Below, piece by piece: positions 44,958 through 54,272 of a stretch of 64,000 nt of DNA. The stretch comes from Cellulosimicrobium arenosum (GTDB lineage Bacteria; Actinomycetota; Actinomycetes; Actinomycetales; Cellulomonadaceae), in the NCBI RefSeq assembly GCF_014837295.1, contig NZ_JACYHB010000006.1, positions 1-64,000 of the forward strand. The letters are read 5' to 3'. The notes beneath the pieces were generated by a model. That model was not told the origin of the DNA. It ran no database searches and saw only the letters and a list, made by a program, of their open reading frames with translations. The position numbers and the translations under genes were made by a program. Numbering within the stretch: the stretch's first letter is position 1; each line of letters begins with the position of its first letter.

Positions 44958-45649
44958 CGGTGGCCCTGCGCCTCTCCCGCGGCGTCACCCGTGGCCGGGT
45001 CCGAGAGCTCCGACGGCTCCCCGGCACCGAGCGGCCCCTCGACCGGTCCCGTGGCCACGTCGACGTCGTCGTCCGAGCCCTCGGCAGGCTCGGACGGGGT
45101 GCCGTGACCGGGCCGCGAGCCGTCGAGACCGACGCCGAGCACGGAGAGGATCGCGATCATGACGGCGGCGGCGACGATCGCGATGTCCGCCACGTTGCCG
45201 ACGAAGAAGTCCGCGTAGGCGATGAAGTCCACGACCTCACCGCGGGCGAATCCCGGCTCGCGGAACAACCGGTCCACGAGGTTGCCGACCGCTCCGCCGA
45301 GCAGGAGGCCGAGCGCCAGCGCCCACCCACGCGACCGGATCCTGCCCATCATGCGCACGATCACGACCACGACCGCGACCACCACGATCGTCAGGAGCCA
45401 GGTCATGCCGCTCGCGATCGACAGCGCCGCGCCGTCGTTGTAGACGAGGCGCAGCGAGATCAGGTCGCCGAGGACCGGGACCGGGGCCTCGCCCTGTTCG
45501 AGGTCGGACTCCGCCCACCACTTGGTGAGTTGGTCCGCGGCGAGGACGAGGAGCGCGATCGAGGCGGTCAGGCCGACGAGCCGACGACGCGCGGTCGTCG
45601 CGGCAGGCTCCGACGGCTCGGGCGCGGCAGGGGGTTCGGTGTGGGACAT
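44954..45649 (-). CDS. lspA: Lipoprotein signal peptidase (signal peptidase II)
   Basis: Cuts the signal peptide from prolipoproteins in the membrane. The 231-residue protein has four transmembrane helices. The two catalytic aspartates are D126 in GNLVDRL and D155 in GNVADIAI, and the AADQLTKWW helix is present. An acidic tail of about 55 residues follows the last helix, which the family normally lacks. An ATG six codons upstream (45667) is an alternative start. Neither has a strong ribosome site. Confidence 0.93.
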   Translation of the reverse strand: MSHTEPPAAPEPSEPAATTARRRLVGLTASIALLVLAADQLTKWWAESDLEQGEAPVPVLGDLISLRLVYNDGAALSIASGMTWLLTIVVVAVVVVIVRMMGRIRSRGWALALGLLLGGAVGNLVDRLFREPGFARGEVVDFIAYADFFVGNVADIAIVAAAVMIAILSVLGVGLDGSRPGHGTPSEPAEGSDDDVDVATGPVEGPLGAGEPSELSDPATGDAAGEAQGHR

Positions 45650-45708
45650 CGGCGGCAAGTCTGCCATGCCCGGCCCCCGACGGCGGAAGCCGGTCACCGA
45701 CCGTCCGG

Positions 45709-46170
45709 TCAGCGACGCTCCTGGCGCTGCTTCGCCTCGACCGACAGCGTGGCGCGCGGGAACGCCTGCAGCCGAGCCTTGCCGATCGGCAGCCCGGTCG
45801 CCTCGCACGTGGCGTACGTGCCGTCGGCGATGCGTGCGAGCGCGTGGGTCGTCTGAGCGAGCAGGTCGCGCACGTTGTTGACGAGGGTGAGCTCCTGCTC
45901 ACGCTCGAGCGCGCTCGACCCGTAGTCGGCCTGGTCGTCGCCGGCGCCGTCGCCCGAGTTGCGCAGGAGGTTGGACAGCTCGGCGTCGGCGGCCTCGAGC
46001 TCTTCCTCGAGGCGCTGCTTCTCGTCGAGCAGCCCTGAGGCGAGCGCCTCGATCTCACGCAGCGTCCACGGGTCCTCCCCGTCGCGCACGGGGAAGGACC
46101 TCACGTCCTTCGCAAGGTTGGGAAAGGTCTCGCGCACGGCCGACCTGGCCGCGGTGGTGAGCTTGGTCAT
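45709..46170 (-). CDS. TraR/DksA family protein with degenerate zinc finger
   Basis: A 153-residue protein with a helical coiled-coil part (about 33-110) and the DksA-type end YATCEATGLPIGKARLQAFP. The four-cysteine zinc finger of the family is mostly lost: only C122 remains, and the other three positions read T125, S143 and A146. The surrounding residues match the family closely, so the loss is specific. In DksA the coiled coil enters the RNA polymerase channel; whether this one does is untested. GGAGG lies just before the ATG. Confidence 0.85.
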   Translation of the reverse strand: MTKLTTAARSAVRETFPNLAKDVRSFPVRDGEDPWTLREIEALASGLLDEKQRLEEELEAADAELSNLLRNSGDGAGDDQADYGSSALEREQELTLVNNVRDLLAQTTHALARIADGTYATCEATGLPIGKARLQAFPRATLSVEAKQRQERR

Positions 46171-46197
46171 GGCGCCCCTCCTGGATCAAGTTCCGCG

Positions 46198-46227
46198 ACA
46201 GTAGACGCTGGCGGCCGGTGCGCACAA
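46198..46227 (-). promoter_or_regulatory. Promoter of the DksA-like gene
   Basis: TTGTGC (46227-46222), 18 bases, TACTGT (46203-46198) on the minus strand. It should also feed lspA and rluD downstream. An 11-base inverted repeat (46213-46223 with 46270-46280) overlaps it. Confidence 0.6.
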
Positions 46228-46301
46228 CACACCACGCCGACCGCCGCGGGGCGGAAGATCGCAGGTGGGGCGCACCGGCCGTGGCCGACTGCACGCAGGA
46301 G

Positions 46302-46979
46302 TCAGATGCCGGAGGCGAGGTCGCCGGAACGACCGCCGGCGCCACCGACGTTGCTGCGAGGCGGCAGCGCGCTCCCCCGGTTGTCGATGTCGCCCAGGAG
46401 GTTCTGCAGGTAGCTCTTGAGGCGCGTGCGATAGTCGCGCTCGAACAGCCGGAGCTCGTCGATCTTGCGCTCGAGGAGCGACCGCTCCTGCTCGAGCTGC
46501 GACAGCGTCCGGTGGGAGGTCTCCTCCGCCTCCGTCACGATGCGCTCGCCCTCGGACTTCGCCTCGGCGATCAGGCGGTCACCCTCCTCCTGGCCGGAGC
46601 GCACGTAGTCGTCGTGCAGCTTCTGGGCCAGCTGGAGCATTCCCGTCGCGGACTCCGGCTCGGCGCCGCCCTTCTGGACGACGGCCTGGGAGATCGGTGC
46701 CGGAGCAGGCGTGGGCGCCGGCTGCGGCTCTGGCTCCGCCGGCGCGTCGTGGACGACCGGAGGCGCCTCGGAGGACGCGTCCTGACGGCTGAGCTCGGCG
46801 ATCCGGCGCTCGGCCGTGGCGAGCTTCGACTTGAGCCCCTCGTTCTCCTCCTGCACGGAGTTGAGCGTCCTGACGACCTCGTCCAAGAAGTCGTCGACCT
46901 CTTCGACGTCGTAGCCCTCGCGGAACTTCGTCGCTGAGAACTTCTTGTTCAGGATGTCCTCTGCAGTCAGCAGTGCCAT
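46302..46979 (-). CDS. divIVA: DivIVA/Wag31 polar growth protein
   Basis: Marks the cell pole and septum and directs peptidoglycan synthesis in actinobacteria. The 225-residue protein has the conserved N-terminal lipid-binding domain (LTAEDILNKKFSATKFREGYDVEEVDDFL region, residues 3-33), a Pro/Ala-rich linker (about 85-115), and a long coiled coil (about 125-200). GAGGTG precedes the ATG; longer in-frame starts lack this. It is the last gene of the dcw region on this strand. Confidence 0.95.
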   Translation of the reverse strand: MALLTAEDILNKKFSATKFREGYDVEEVDDFLDEVVRTLNSVQEENEGLKSKLATAERRIAELSRQDASSEAPPVVHDAPAEPEPQPAPTPAPAPISQAVVQKGGAEPESATGMLQLAQKLHDDYVRSGQEEGDRLIAEAKSEGERIVTEAEETSHRTLSQLEQERSLLERKIDELRLFERDYRTRLKSYLQNLLGDIDNRGSALPPRSNVGGAGGRSGDLASGI

Positions 46980-47172
46980 CGGTTCACCTCGTTGCGTTTG
47001 CGTGTCGGTCCGGAAGACCTCGCGGTCACCACGGTCCAAAGTAGCGGAGATTACGGCGTTCGGTCGGGCGTACCCACCGTGCTGCGCGGCGTGGCGCACG
47101 GACCGTCGACGGGCGAACCGGACGTAGCGGCCACTCGGACGCGGTTGCGGCGGTCCGACGGTGAGATACGCC

Positions 47173-47463
47173 TCACAGTGCCGACACGACCTGCGCCGCG
47201 ATCGTCACCGCGAAGAACAGGATGAGGAACGCCAGGTCGAGCCGTACCTGCCCGAGCGTCAGAGGCGGGATCACGCGGCGGATCGCGCGCAGGGGCGGAT
47301 CGGTCGGGGTGTAGATCACCTCCGCCAGCACGAGCATCGCACCGCGAGGTCGCCACTCCCGCGCGAAGAACTGCACCCAGTCGAGCACGAGCCGACCGAT
47401 GAGCAGCAGGAGGTACAGCCAGAGCAGCAGGCCGAGGATGTCGGTGACGAGGTCCCAGATCAC
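47173..47463 (-). CDS. YggT family membrane protein
   Basis: A 96-residue protein with two hydrophobic segments and the YggT core RLVLDWVQFFAREWRPRG, then YTPTDPPLRAIRRVIPP. The usual place of yggT is between sepF and divIVA, as here. Its function is not established. I use the GTG at 47463, whose product starts like the family; an ATG ten codons upstream is possible. Confidence 0.85.
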   Translation of the reverse strand: MIWDLVTDILGLLLWLYLLLLIGRLVLDWVQFFAREWRPRGAMLVLAEVIYTPTDPPLRAIRRVIPPLTLGQVRLDLAFLILFFAVTIAAQVVSAL

Positions 47464-47583
47464 GGGACAACTGTGCCAGACGTCGTCAGGCATCCCGAAC
47501 GCACGACACGCGCCGCGAGCACCCGGCGACGGGTGCTCAGGACGCGTGCGTGCATGTCACCGAGGTCGGCGACGCGTGCGCGG

Positions 47584-48066
47584 TCAGGACTGGTTGTAGA
47601 ACGCCGAGGTGCTCTGCGGGGGCGGCGCCTGCTCCTCGCCCGTGATCTCGACGTGCTCGGGCGAGAGGAGGAACACCTTGTTGGTCACCCGCTCGATCGC
47701 GCCGTGCAGCCCGAAGATCAGGCCGGCGGAGAAGTCCACGAGCCGCTTCGCGTCGGCGTCGTCCATGTCGGAGAGGTTCATGATGACCGGCGTCCCTCCC
47801 CGGAACGCCTCGCCGATCACCCGGGCGTCGTTGTACGACCGCGGGTGCACGGTCGTGATGCGGCGCAGCTCCGAGGCCGACATCGAGGTCTGCGGGACCT
47901 CGCGCGGACCGAGTCCGCGATGCAGCGGAGTCACCTGGGCCTGGTAGTCGTTCGGCACGTCAGCCCCCGTCTCGTCGTACTCCTCGACGTACTCGTCCTG
48001 CTCGTCCTCGCCTCGATCATCTGCGAGGCCCAGATACAGCATGGTCTTGCGCAGTGCTCCAGCCAT
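47584..48066 (-). CDS. sepF: Cell division protein SepF
   Basis: Anchors FtsZ to the membrane in organisms that lack FtsA and ZipA. The 160-residue protein has an N-terminal amphipathic helix ([11 protein letters not shown]), an acidic linker, and the SepF core (about 65-145) with [25 protein letters not shown] split over two strands and [24 protein letters not shown] lies before the chosen ATG. No ftsA gene appears in the cluster, consistent with this role. Confidence 0.94.
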   Translation of the reverse strand: MAGALRKTMLYLGLADDRGEDEQDEYVEEYDETGADVPNDYQAQVTPLHRGLGPREVPQTSMSASELRRITTVHPRSYNDARVIGEAFRGGTPVIMNLSDMDDADAKRLVDFSAGLIFGLHGAIERVTNKVFLLSPEHVEITGEEQAPPPQSTSAFYNQS

Positions 48067-48124
48067 GGGCCTAGCTCCGTCCTCACTCGCCACCTCGGAC
48101 CTCCGACCTGCGGCCGGTCCCGCC

Positions 48125-48130
48125 ACGCTA
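48125..48130 (-). promoter_or_regulatory. Possible sepF -10 element
   Basis: TAGCGT on the minus strand in the 143-base gap between pgeF and sepF. The -35 is poor. Confidence 0.3.
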
Positions 48131-48209
48131 GCCGAGCCGCGACGTCAGGTCCGGGACGACACGCCCGGCACGGGCGAACCGTGCAGCTCGGTGCGGAGGT
48201 CGGTGCACG

Positions 48210-49076
48210 TCAGTCCGTGAGCGCGACGACACCTGCGAAGCGTCCGCTGCGCAGCCCGCCCCGGGTCGCACGGCGGTGGGAGTAGAACCGATCGTCCTCG
48301 ATCGTGCACGCCCGCACGCGCGTGACGTGCTGCACGCCGCCGGACACCAGGTCCGCCTCCACGCCGGCCGGCAGATCGAGCGCCGCGGTCCCCCACGTCG
48401 TCGTCGAGCGCGTGGTGGGCCGACCGGCCGCGACGTCGTCCCGCATGGTGGCCGGCACCTCGTAGCAGGTTCCGCACGCGCACGGTCCGACGACGGCGCG
48501 CACCCGGTCCAGGCGCGCACCGGCCAGGGCCATCGCGCGCAGCGCCGTCCCCACCACACCATGAACCAGCCCGCGCCGACCCGCGTGGACCGCGGCGACC
48601 ACGCGCGACGTGGGGTCGGCCAGGAGGACGGGCACGCAGTCGGCGACGAGCACGCCCACCGCGCCGGTCGCTGCCGCGACCAGGGCGTCCGCCTCGCCGA
48701 CGCTGTCCGGTGGCAGACGCGCCCCGGTCCCGGCCGCGCCGGGGACGCCCTGCCCGACCCCGGCGGACGGCTCCCCTGGGCCGGACACCGTGAGCGCGTG
48801 CGTGCCGTGCACCTGGGTGCCGAAGAGCACCGGTACGCCCACGAGGTCCGCGACGCGGGCACGGTTCGACCGCACCCGCGCCGGGTCGTCGCCGACCCCG
48901 AGCCCGAGGTTGAGCGACTCCCACGGGCTCGGCGAGATGCCGCCGTGGCGCGTCGTGAAGCCGGCACGGATGCCCGGCCCGAGGTCGACCTCGAGCAGCG
49001 AGGTCGTCGCCGAGCCGGCTCCGTGCTCCACCGGCACGGAGCCGACCTGCCGTGCCGTCGGGGTCCCCGGGGACAC
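48210..49076 (-). CDS. pgeF: Peptidoglycan editing factor PgeF (YfiH/LACC1 family)
   Basis: The 288-residue protein has the multicopper-like fold of the YfiH family: FTTRHGGISPSPWESLNLG, QVHG, EADALV, VADCVPVLLADP, AAVHAGRRGLVHGVV and the final DDRFYSHRRA. E. coli PgeF keeps wrong dipeptides out of muropeptides, while relatives act as purine nucleoside enzymes. Both His and Cys ligands (H of QVHG, C in VADC, H of VHAG) are kept. It starts 3 bases after the ftsZ stop, so it is probably translated with it. Confidence 0.9.
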   Translation of the reverse strand: MSPGTPTARQVGSVPVEHGAGSATTSLLEVDLGPGIRAGFTTRHGGISPSPWESLNLGLGVGDDPARVRSNRARVADLVGVPVLFGTQVHGTHALTVSGPGEPSAGVGQGVPGAAGTGARLPPDSVGEADALVAAATGAVGVLVADCVPVLLADPTSRVVAAVHAGRRGLVHGVVGTALRAMALAGARLDRVRAVVGPCACGTCYEVPATMRDDVAAGRPTTRSTTTWGTAALDLPAGVEADLVSGGVQHVTRVRACTIEDDRFYSHRRATRGGLRSGRFAGVVALTD

Positions 49077-49079
49077 GGT

Positions 49080-50429
49080 CTACTTCAGGAAGTCCGGGAC
49101 GTCGAGGTCCTCGACCTTGCGCCGCACGGGCTCCTCGTCGTAGATCCGCGGCGGGACGTCGACCCCGGGGTTCTGCCCGCCGGGGCTCCGCTCCGTGTTC
49201 TGGTTCGGGTCCTCGGTCGCGCCGACCACCCGGAACTGCTCGCCAGGACCGACCGGGACCGGACGCCCACCCCCGTCGAGCGAGACGGGGACGTCGTCGG
49301 CGTCACCCTGGATCGGCACGAGCGGGCGCGGGAGCGTGTGCGCCCCGGTGGTCGGCGCAGGCGGCGGGACGTCCTGCCCCGTCTGCCGGGGACCCGGCAC
49401 CGCAGGGATCGCGCTCGTCGCGGGCCGGCTCGCGCCGGACGCGACCTGACCGAGCGCGCGCGAGTCCCCCCGGACCTGCGGAGCGCCCCCGTCGAACCCG
49501 GCGGCGATGACGGTGACCCGCACCTCGTCGCCCAGGGCGTCGTCGATGACCGCGCCGAAGATGATGTTCGCCTCGGTGTGGGCGGCCTCGTGGACGAGGC
49601 GCGCCGCCTCGTTGATCTCGAACAGGCCGAGGTCCGAGCCACCCTGGATCGACAGGAGCACACCGTGCGCGCCGTCGATGCTGGCCTCGAGCAGCGGTGA
49701 CGAGATCGCGAGCTCGGCCGCCTGGACCGCCCGGTCCTCGCCGCGCGCGGACCCGATGCCCATGAGGGCGCTCCCGGCGCCCTGCATGACCGACTTCACG
49801 TCCGCGAAGTCGAGGTTGATCAGACCGGGTGTCGTGATGAGGTCCGTGATGCCCTGGACCCCGGAGAGCAGCACCTGGTCGGCCTGGTGGAAGGCCTGCA
49901 GCGCGCTCACGCTGCGGTCGGACATCGACAGCAGACGGTCGTTGGGGATGACGATCAGGGTGTCGACCTCGTTGCGCAGGGCCTCGATCCCCTGGTCCGC
50001 CTGCACACCGCGGCGCCGCCCCTCGAACGTGAAGGGCCGGGTCACGACGCCGACCGTCAGCGCGCCGAGCGACCGGGCGATCCGTGCGACGACCGGCGCA
50101 CCGCCCGTGCCGGTGCCGCCGCCCTCGCCCGCGGTCACGAAGACCATGTCGGCGCCCCGCAGGACGTCCTCGATCTCCTCCTCGTGGTCCTCGGCGGCCT
50201 TCTTGCCGACCTCCGGGTCGGCGCCGGCCCCGAGCCCGCGCGTCAGCTCGCGGCCGACGTCGAGCTTCACGTCGGCGTCGGACATCAGGAGCGCCTGGGC
50301 GTCGGTGTTGATGGCGATGAACTCGACACCCTTGAGGCCGACCTCGATCATCCGGTTGACGGCGTTCACGCCCCCGCCGCCGATGCCGACCACCTTGATC
50401 ACCGCTAGGTAGTTCTGCGGAGTTGCCAC
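49080..50429 (-). CDS. ftsZ: Cell division GTPase FtsZ
   Basis: Tubulin-like protein that forms the division ring. The 449-residue protein has the GTP loop GGGTGTG (103-109), the NTDAQAL segment and the T7 loop [14 protein letters not shown] 120-residue Pro/Gly linker leads to the C-terminal peptide DVPDFLK, which binds SepF and other partners. I use the GTG at 50429, not a GTG 14 codons upstream, because AGAGG is 7 bases away and the product starts [15 protein letters not shown] like other actinobacterial FtsZ. Confidence 0.97.
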   Translation of the reverse strand: MATPQNYLAVIKVVGIGGGGVNAVNRMIEVGLKGVEFIAINTDAQALLMSDADVKLDVGRELTRGLGAGADPEVGKKAAEDHEEEIEDVLRGADMVFVTAGEGGGTGTGGAPVVARIARSLGALTVGVVTRPFTFEGRRRGVQADQGIEALRNEVDTLIVIPNDRLLSMSDRSVSALQAFHQADQVLLSGVQGITDLITTPGLINLDFADVKSVMQGAGSALMGIGSARGEDRAVQAAELAISSPLLEASIDGAHGVLLSIQGGSDLGLFEINEAARLVHEAAHTEANIIFGAVIDDALGDEVRVTVIAAGFDGGAPQVRGDSRALGQVASGASRPATSAIPAVPGPRQTGQDVPPPAPTTGAHTLPRPLVPIQGDADDVPVSLDGGGRPVPVGPGEQFRVVGATEDPNQNTERSPGGQNPGVDVPPRIYDEEPVRRKVEDLDVPDFLK

Positions 50430-50463
50430 GTCAATGCCTCTCGATCTGTCAGCCTGAACCTTC

Positions 50464-50480
50464 ACCCTCAACTAGAGGGT
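50464..50480 (-). promoter_or_regulatory. Inverted repeat in the ftsZ 5' region
   Basis: ACCCTC-TAGTT-GAGGGT on the minus strand forms a perfect 6-base stem, 35 bases before the ftsZ start. Directly upstream is an A/T-rich CATAACTATAA that may serve as -10. The hairpin could be the 5' end of the ftsZ mRNA or a regulator site. Confidence 0.5.
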
Positions 50481-50600
50481 TATAGTTATGTCAGGTGGTG
50501 CCATGAGTTGACCGTAGGGGTCCGCACCACCTTCATCAACGACCCGCGCGCGCGTGTCGTCGATCATTCCTGCAGCCTCCGGCGTCCCCGCGTGCCCACC

Positions 50601-51605
50601 TCACCGGGTGACCGGCGTGGTCGGGACCGACACGTCGAACACCGTCACGTCCGCGTTCTCCGGGAGGGCGCGCAGGGTCTGCAGGACCCGGACCTTGAGC
50701 GCCACGTCGCCGCCCCCTCCCCAGACCACCAGTGCACCGTCGCGCAGCCGCATCTCGACGGTGTCGCGCGTGCGCGCCGAGACTTCCGCGACCTCGGCGT
50801 GCAGGTCCGCCGGCAGAGCGTTGAGCACGACGAGCGCCGCCGCCAGCGCCACGGCGCCCTCGTCGTCGAGCGGTACGTCCACGACGGGCAGCCCCTCGGG
50901 CTCGGCATCGTCCGTCCGCACCCGGACCCCCTCGGCGTCGAGCAGCGCGAAGCCGTCGTCGACGGGCACCGCCGCCACCGGCTCGCGCGAGGTGAGCCGC
51001 AGGACGAGACCGTGCGGCCAGGCACGTCGGATCGTGACGTCACGCACACCGTTCAGCCCGAGCACCTCGTCGCGCATCGCCACCGTGTCGAGGCGCGGCA
51101 GCGGCACGCCCTGCGACCGTGCGGCCACGGCCGTGACCTCGGCCGGGTCCACCACGGTCCCCTCACCGCTGACCCGCACGTCGTCCGGGTCGAGCCCGAG
51201 CAGCGGGGAGAAGAGCGCGGCCCAGACGATCCCCGCGGTCGCGACGGCCGCGACCGTCCACAGGACGACCCGTCGCAGCACACGGTGCCGGCGCATCGCC
51301 TCGCGCTCCGCGAGGCGGTCGGCCATCCCGTGCGACACCACGCCGACCGGCCCGGTCGGGGGCCGCGGGACCGGGCCGGCGCCACGCGGGGGCGGACCCG
51401 GGACCCGCGGCGGGGCCGGCACGACCTCCTCCCGGGAGGCACGACGGCGCACCGGCGGCGCCGACGCCGAGCCACGCCGTGACGTATCCCGCTCGCCAGT
51501 CCGCGGTGCCGCCGGCGCCCGCGGCGCGGGCTCCGCGCGAGGCTCGGCCGGCGGCGCCGACGGACGAGCGCTCGGAGGCGTGCGGGGGCGAGGGGGCGGG
51601 CGCAT
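50601..51605 (-). CDS. ftsQ: Cell division protein FtsQ/DivIB
   Basis: Bitopic division protein that holds FtsL/FtsB-type partners at the septum. The 334-residue protein has a long Pro/Arg-rich cytoplasmic part (1-105), one transmembrane helix (112-132), a POTRA domain (about 140-205, with DDVRVSGEGTVVDPAEV) and the FtsQ beta domain. The start overlaps the last base of the murC stop (TGATG). A 171-base gap separates it from ftsZ. Confidence 0.92.
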   Translation of the reverse strand: MRPPPRPRTPPSARPSAPPAEPRAEPAPRAPAAPRTGERDTSRRGSASAPPVRRRASREEVVPAPPRVPGPPPRGAGPVPRPPTGPVGVVSHGMADRLAEREAMRRHRVLRRVVLWTVAAVATAGIVWAALFSPLLGLDPDDVRVSGEGTVVDPAEVTAVAARSQGVPLPRLDTVAMRDEVLGLNGVRDVTIRRAWPHGLVLRLTSREPVAAVPVDDGFALLDAEGVRVRTDDAEPEGLPVVDVPLDDEGAVALAAALVVLNALPADLHAEVAEVSARTRDTVEMRLRDGALVVWGGGGDVALKVRVLQTLRALPENADVTVFDVSVPTTPVTR

Positions 51606-53059
51606 CAGTCGTCACGCTCCGTGCGGGCAGCCAGTCTCTCGAGCACGAGGGGACCGAGCTCGGTCACGTCGCCCGCACCGACGGTGAGCACGACGTCGCC
51701 GGGCCGGGCGGCGTCGGCCACCCGGTGCGCGGCCTGGACGCGATCCTCGACCGCGATGCCCGCGCCCGGTGCCATGAGGTCGACGATCGTACGTGCACCC
51801 ACCCCGGGCTCGGGGTCCTCGCGTGCCGCGTAGACCCCGGTGACCACGACCGTCTCCGCCGCGCCCAGCGCGTCGGCGAACTCGGTCGCGAACGTCCGCG
51901 TCCGCGAGTAGAGGTGCGGCTGGAACAGCACGACGAGGCGACCGGCGCCCACGACCGTACGGGCCGCCGCGAGCAACGCCCGGATCTCGGTGGGGTGGTG
52001 GGCGTAGTCGTCGATCACCCGTACGCCACCCGCCTCCCCGCGGGCCTCGAACCGGCGGCCGGTGCCGCAGAACGTCGCCGCGCCGGCGACCGCGCGCTCG
52101 GGCGCCACCCCGAGCAGGACCGCCGTCACGACCGCCGCCGTCGCGTTGAGCGCGTTGTGATGACCCGGCACGCGCAGCCGGAGCTCGAGCGGTCCGACGT
52201 CGAGCCCGTCGACCCGACCGACGAGCGTCGCGCGCACGCCCCCGAGTGCGTCGACGGGTGCGGGGTCGACGTCGCGCAGGACCAGGTCCGCGTCGTCCGC
52301 CGTCCCGTACGTCACGACGTGCGCCCCGGCGGCACGGCGCGCTGCCGCGAGCTCGCGGGACCCCGGGTCGTCCGCGCACGCCACGAGGGCACCGCCGGGG
52401 ACGACGCGCTCGGCGAAGTCGACGAACGCCTGCTCGAACGCCGCGCGGGTCCCGTAGTGGTCCAGGTGGTCCGGCTCGATGTTCGTCACGACGGCGACGT
52501 CGGGCGCGTAGGCGAGGAACGAGCCGTCGGACTCGTCCGCCTCCGCGACCAGGACGTCCCCGGCCCCGAGATGCCCGCCGGGGACGACACCGTCCTCGGT
52601 CACGACGGTCCCTCCGATCGCGAAGGACGGGTCGACGCCCGCGGAGCGGAGCACCGTGGCGACCATCGCGGACGTCGTCGTCTTGCCGTGCGCCCCCGCC
52701 ACGGCGACCGACCGGCCGGCGGCCATGAGGGCCGCGAGCGCCTGCGAGCGGTGCAGCACCCGCAGTCCCGCGGACCTGGCGGCGGCGAGCTCCGGGTTGG
52801 TCTCGCGCACCGCGCTGGAGACCACCACGGTGTCCGCGCCCGCGACGTGCGCGGCGTCGTGCCCCACCCACGTGCGCACGCCGCTCGCGGCGAGCTCGTC
52901 GAGCGTCGTCGAGCCCGTCGCGTCGGAGCCCTGGACGACGACGCCGTGCGCGACGAGGAGGCGTGCGACGACGGACATCCCGGCCCCACCGACGCCGACG
53001 AGGTGGACGACACCGAGCTCGGCGAGTCCCGGTACCTCTCCCGTGCGCTCCGGCGTCAT
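51605..53059 (-). CDS. murC: UDP-N-acetylmuramate--L-alanine ligase
   Basis: Adds the first amino acid, L-Ala, to UDP-MurNAc. The 484-residue Mur ligase has the N-terminal Rossmann loop GVGGAGMS (22-29), ATP loop AGAHGKTTTS (121-130), EADESDGSFL and the C-terminal DDYAHHPTEI. The ATG overlaps the murG stop (ATGA). Confidence 0.97.
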   Translation of the reverse strand: MTPERTGEVPGLAELGVVHLVGVGGAGMSVVARLLVAHGVVVQGSDATGSTTLDELAASGVRTWVGHDAAHVAGADTVVVSSAVRETNPELAAARSAGLRVLHRSQALAALMAAGRSVAVAGAHGKTTTSAMVATVLRSAGVDPSFAIGGTVVTEDGVVPGGHLGAGDVLVAEADESDGSFLAYAPDVAVVTNIEPDHLDHYGTRAAFEQAFVDFAERVVPGGALVACADDPGSRELAAARRAAGAHVVTYGTADDADLVLRDVDPAPVDALGGVRATLVGRVDGLDVGPLELRLRVPGHHNALNATAAVVTAVLLGVAPERAVAGAATFCGTGRRFEARGEAGGVRVIDDYAHHPTEIRALLAAARTVVGAGRLVVLFQPHLYSRTRTFATEFADALGAAETVVVTGVYAAREDPEPGVGARTIVDLMAPGAGIAVEDRVQAAHRVADAARPGDVVLTVGAGDVTELGPLVLERLAARTERDD

Positions 53060-54180
53060 CGCCGCTCCTCGACCGCGCGGACGACGAGGTCCGCGACGCG
53101 GGCCGCTCCGTCGCGCACGCCTGCACCTGCGGCCGCTCCCGCCATCGCGGCGAGCCGGTCGCTGTCGGCGAGCAGCGCGGGCACGCGCTGCGCCACCCAC
53201 GCCACGGAGAGCTCGGCGTCGTCCACGAGGAGCCCGCCCCCTGCCTCGACCACGGGTGCCGCGTTGAGTCGCTGCTCTCCGTTGCCGATCGGCAGCGGCA
53301 CGTACACCGCGGGGATGCCGAGCGCCGCCAGCTCGCTCACCGTGCCGGCCCCCGCACGGCAGACGACGAGGTCCGCGACGGCGAGCGCGAGCTGCATCTC
53401 GGCAAGGTACTCGCGCACGTCGTACCCCTCCACCCCGGCTGCGGCGACGGCCGCACGGACCGTGTCGGCCTTGCCCTTGCCCGTCAGGTGCAGCACCTGG
53501 GCGCCCGCTGCGGCCAGGTCTCCCGCCGCCCCGGACACGGCCTGGTTGAGGGACAGCGCACCCAGCGAACCGCCCGTCACGAGCAGCGTGGCGCGTTCGG
53601 GGTCGAGGCCGAGGGCTCCGGCGGCGTCCGCGCGAGTGGTCGGGGCGTCGACCTCGCGCGCACGCACGAGGTCCGCGATCTCGCGTCGCAGCGGCAGCCC
53701 GGTGACGACCCCGCCCTTGAGGGGGGTGCCGGGGAACGTCACGCCCACGGCCGCGGCCCAGCGCGCTCCGGCGCGGTTCGCGAGACCGGGGCGCGCGTTC
53801 TGCTCGTGGACGACGACGGGGACGCCGCGCCGCTTCGCCGCGACGTAGGCGGGGGTGGACACGTAGCCGCCGAAACCCACGACCACGCGCGCGCCCGTCT
53901 CGTCGATCGCCGCACCGGCGGCGTCGACCGCGGCCTTGAACCGGCCGGGCAGGTTGACCCACTCGGTGCTCGGCCGGCGCGGCAACGGGACGCGGGGGAC
54001 GTGGCGCAACGGGTAGCCTCTCGCCGGCACGAGGTCGTCCTCGAGCCCTCCCTGCACACCCAGCGCCGTGATCACCACACCGGGCTCGCGCCCGCGCAGC
54101 TCGTCCGCCACGGCAAGCAGCGGGTTGACGTGCCCTGCCGTCCCGCCTCCGGCGAGTACCACCGATCCGATCGTCGTCAC
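53056..54180 (-). CDS. murG: N-acetylglucosaminyltransferase MurG
   Basis: Transfers GlcNAc to lipid I to give lipid II on the inner membrane face. The 374-residue GT-B enzyme has the G-loop GGGTAGHVNP (11-20), HEQNARPGLANR, GGSLGA, and the donor-binding VCRAGAGTVSELAALGIP. The GTG start is set by family length; a GAGG lies 12 bases upstream. The 92-base gap to ftsW is the second largest in the mur block. Confidence 0.97.
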   Translation of the reverse strand: MTTIGSVVLAGGGTAGHVNPLLAVADELRGREPGVVITALGVQGGLEDDLVPARGYPLRHVPRVPLPRRPSTEWVNLPGRFKAAVDAAGAAIDETGARVVVGFGGYVSTPAYVAAKRRGVPVVVHEQNARPGLANRAGARWAAAVGVTFPGTPLKGGVVTGLPLRREIADLVRAREVDAPTTRADAAGALGLDPERATLLVTGGSLGALSLNQAVSGAAGDLAAAGAQVLHLTGKGKADTVRAAVAAAGVEGYDVREYLAEMQLALAVADLVVCRAGAGTVSELAALGIPAVYVPLPIGNGEQRLNAAPVVEAGGGLLVDDAELSVAWVAQRVPALLADSDRLAAMAGAAAGAGVRDGAARVADLVVRAVEERR

Positions 54181-54272
54181 GTGTGCTGTCGTCCTCTCCT
54201 CGCGGCCGGGCCGCGCTCGTGCGGCCGACCGGTCGGCCGTCGCTGGGGTTCCGTCCTGGGTCGACACCCTGG

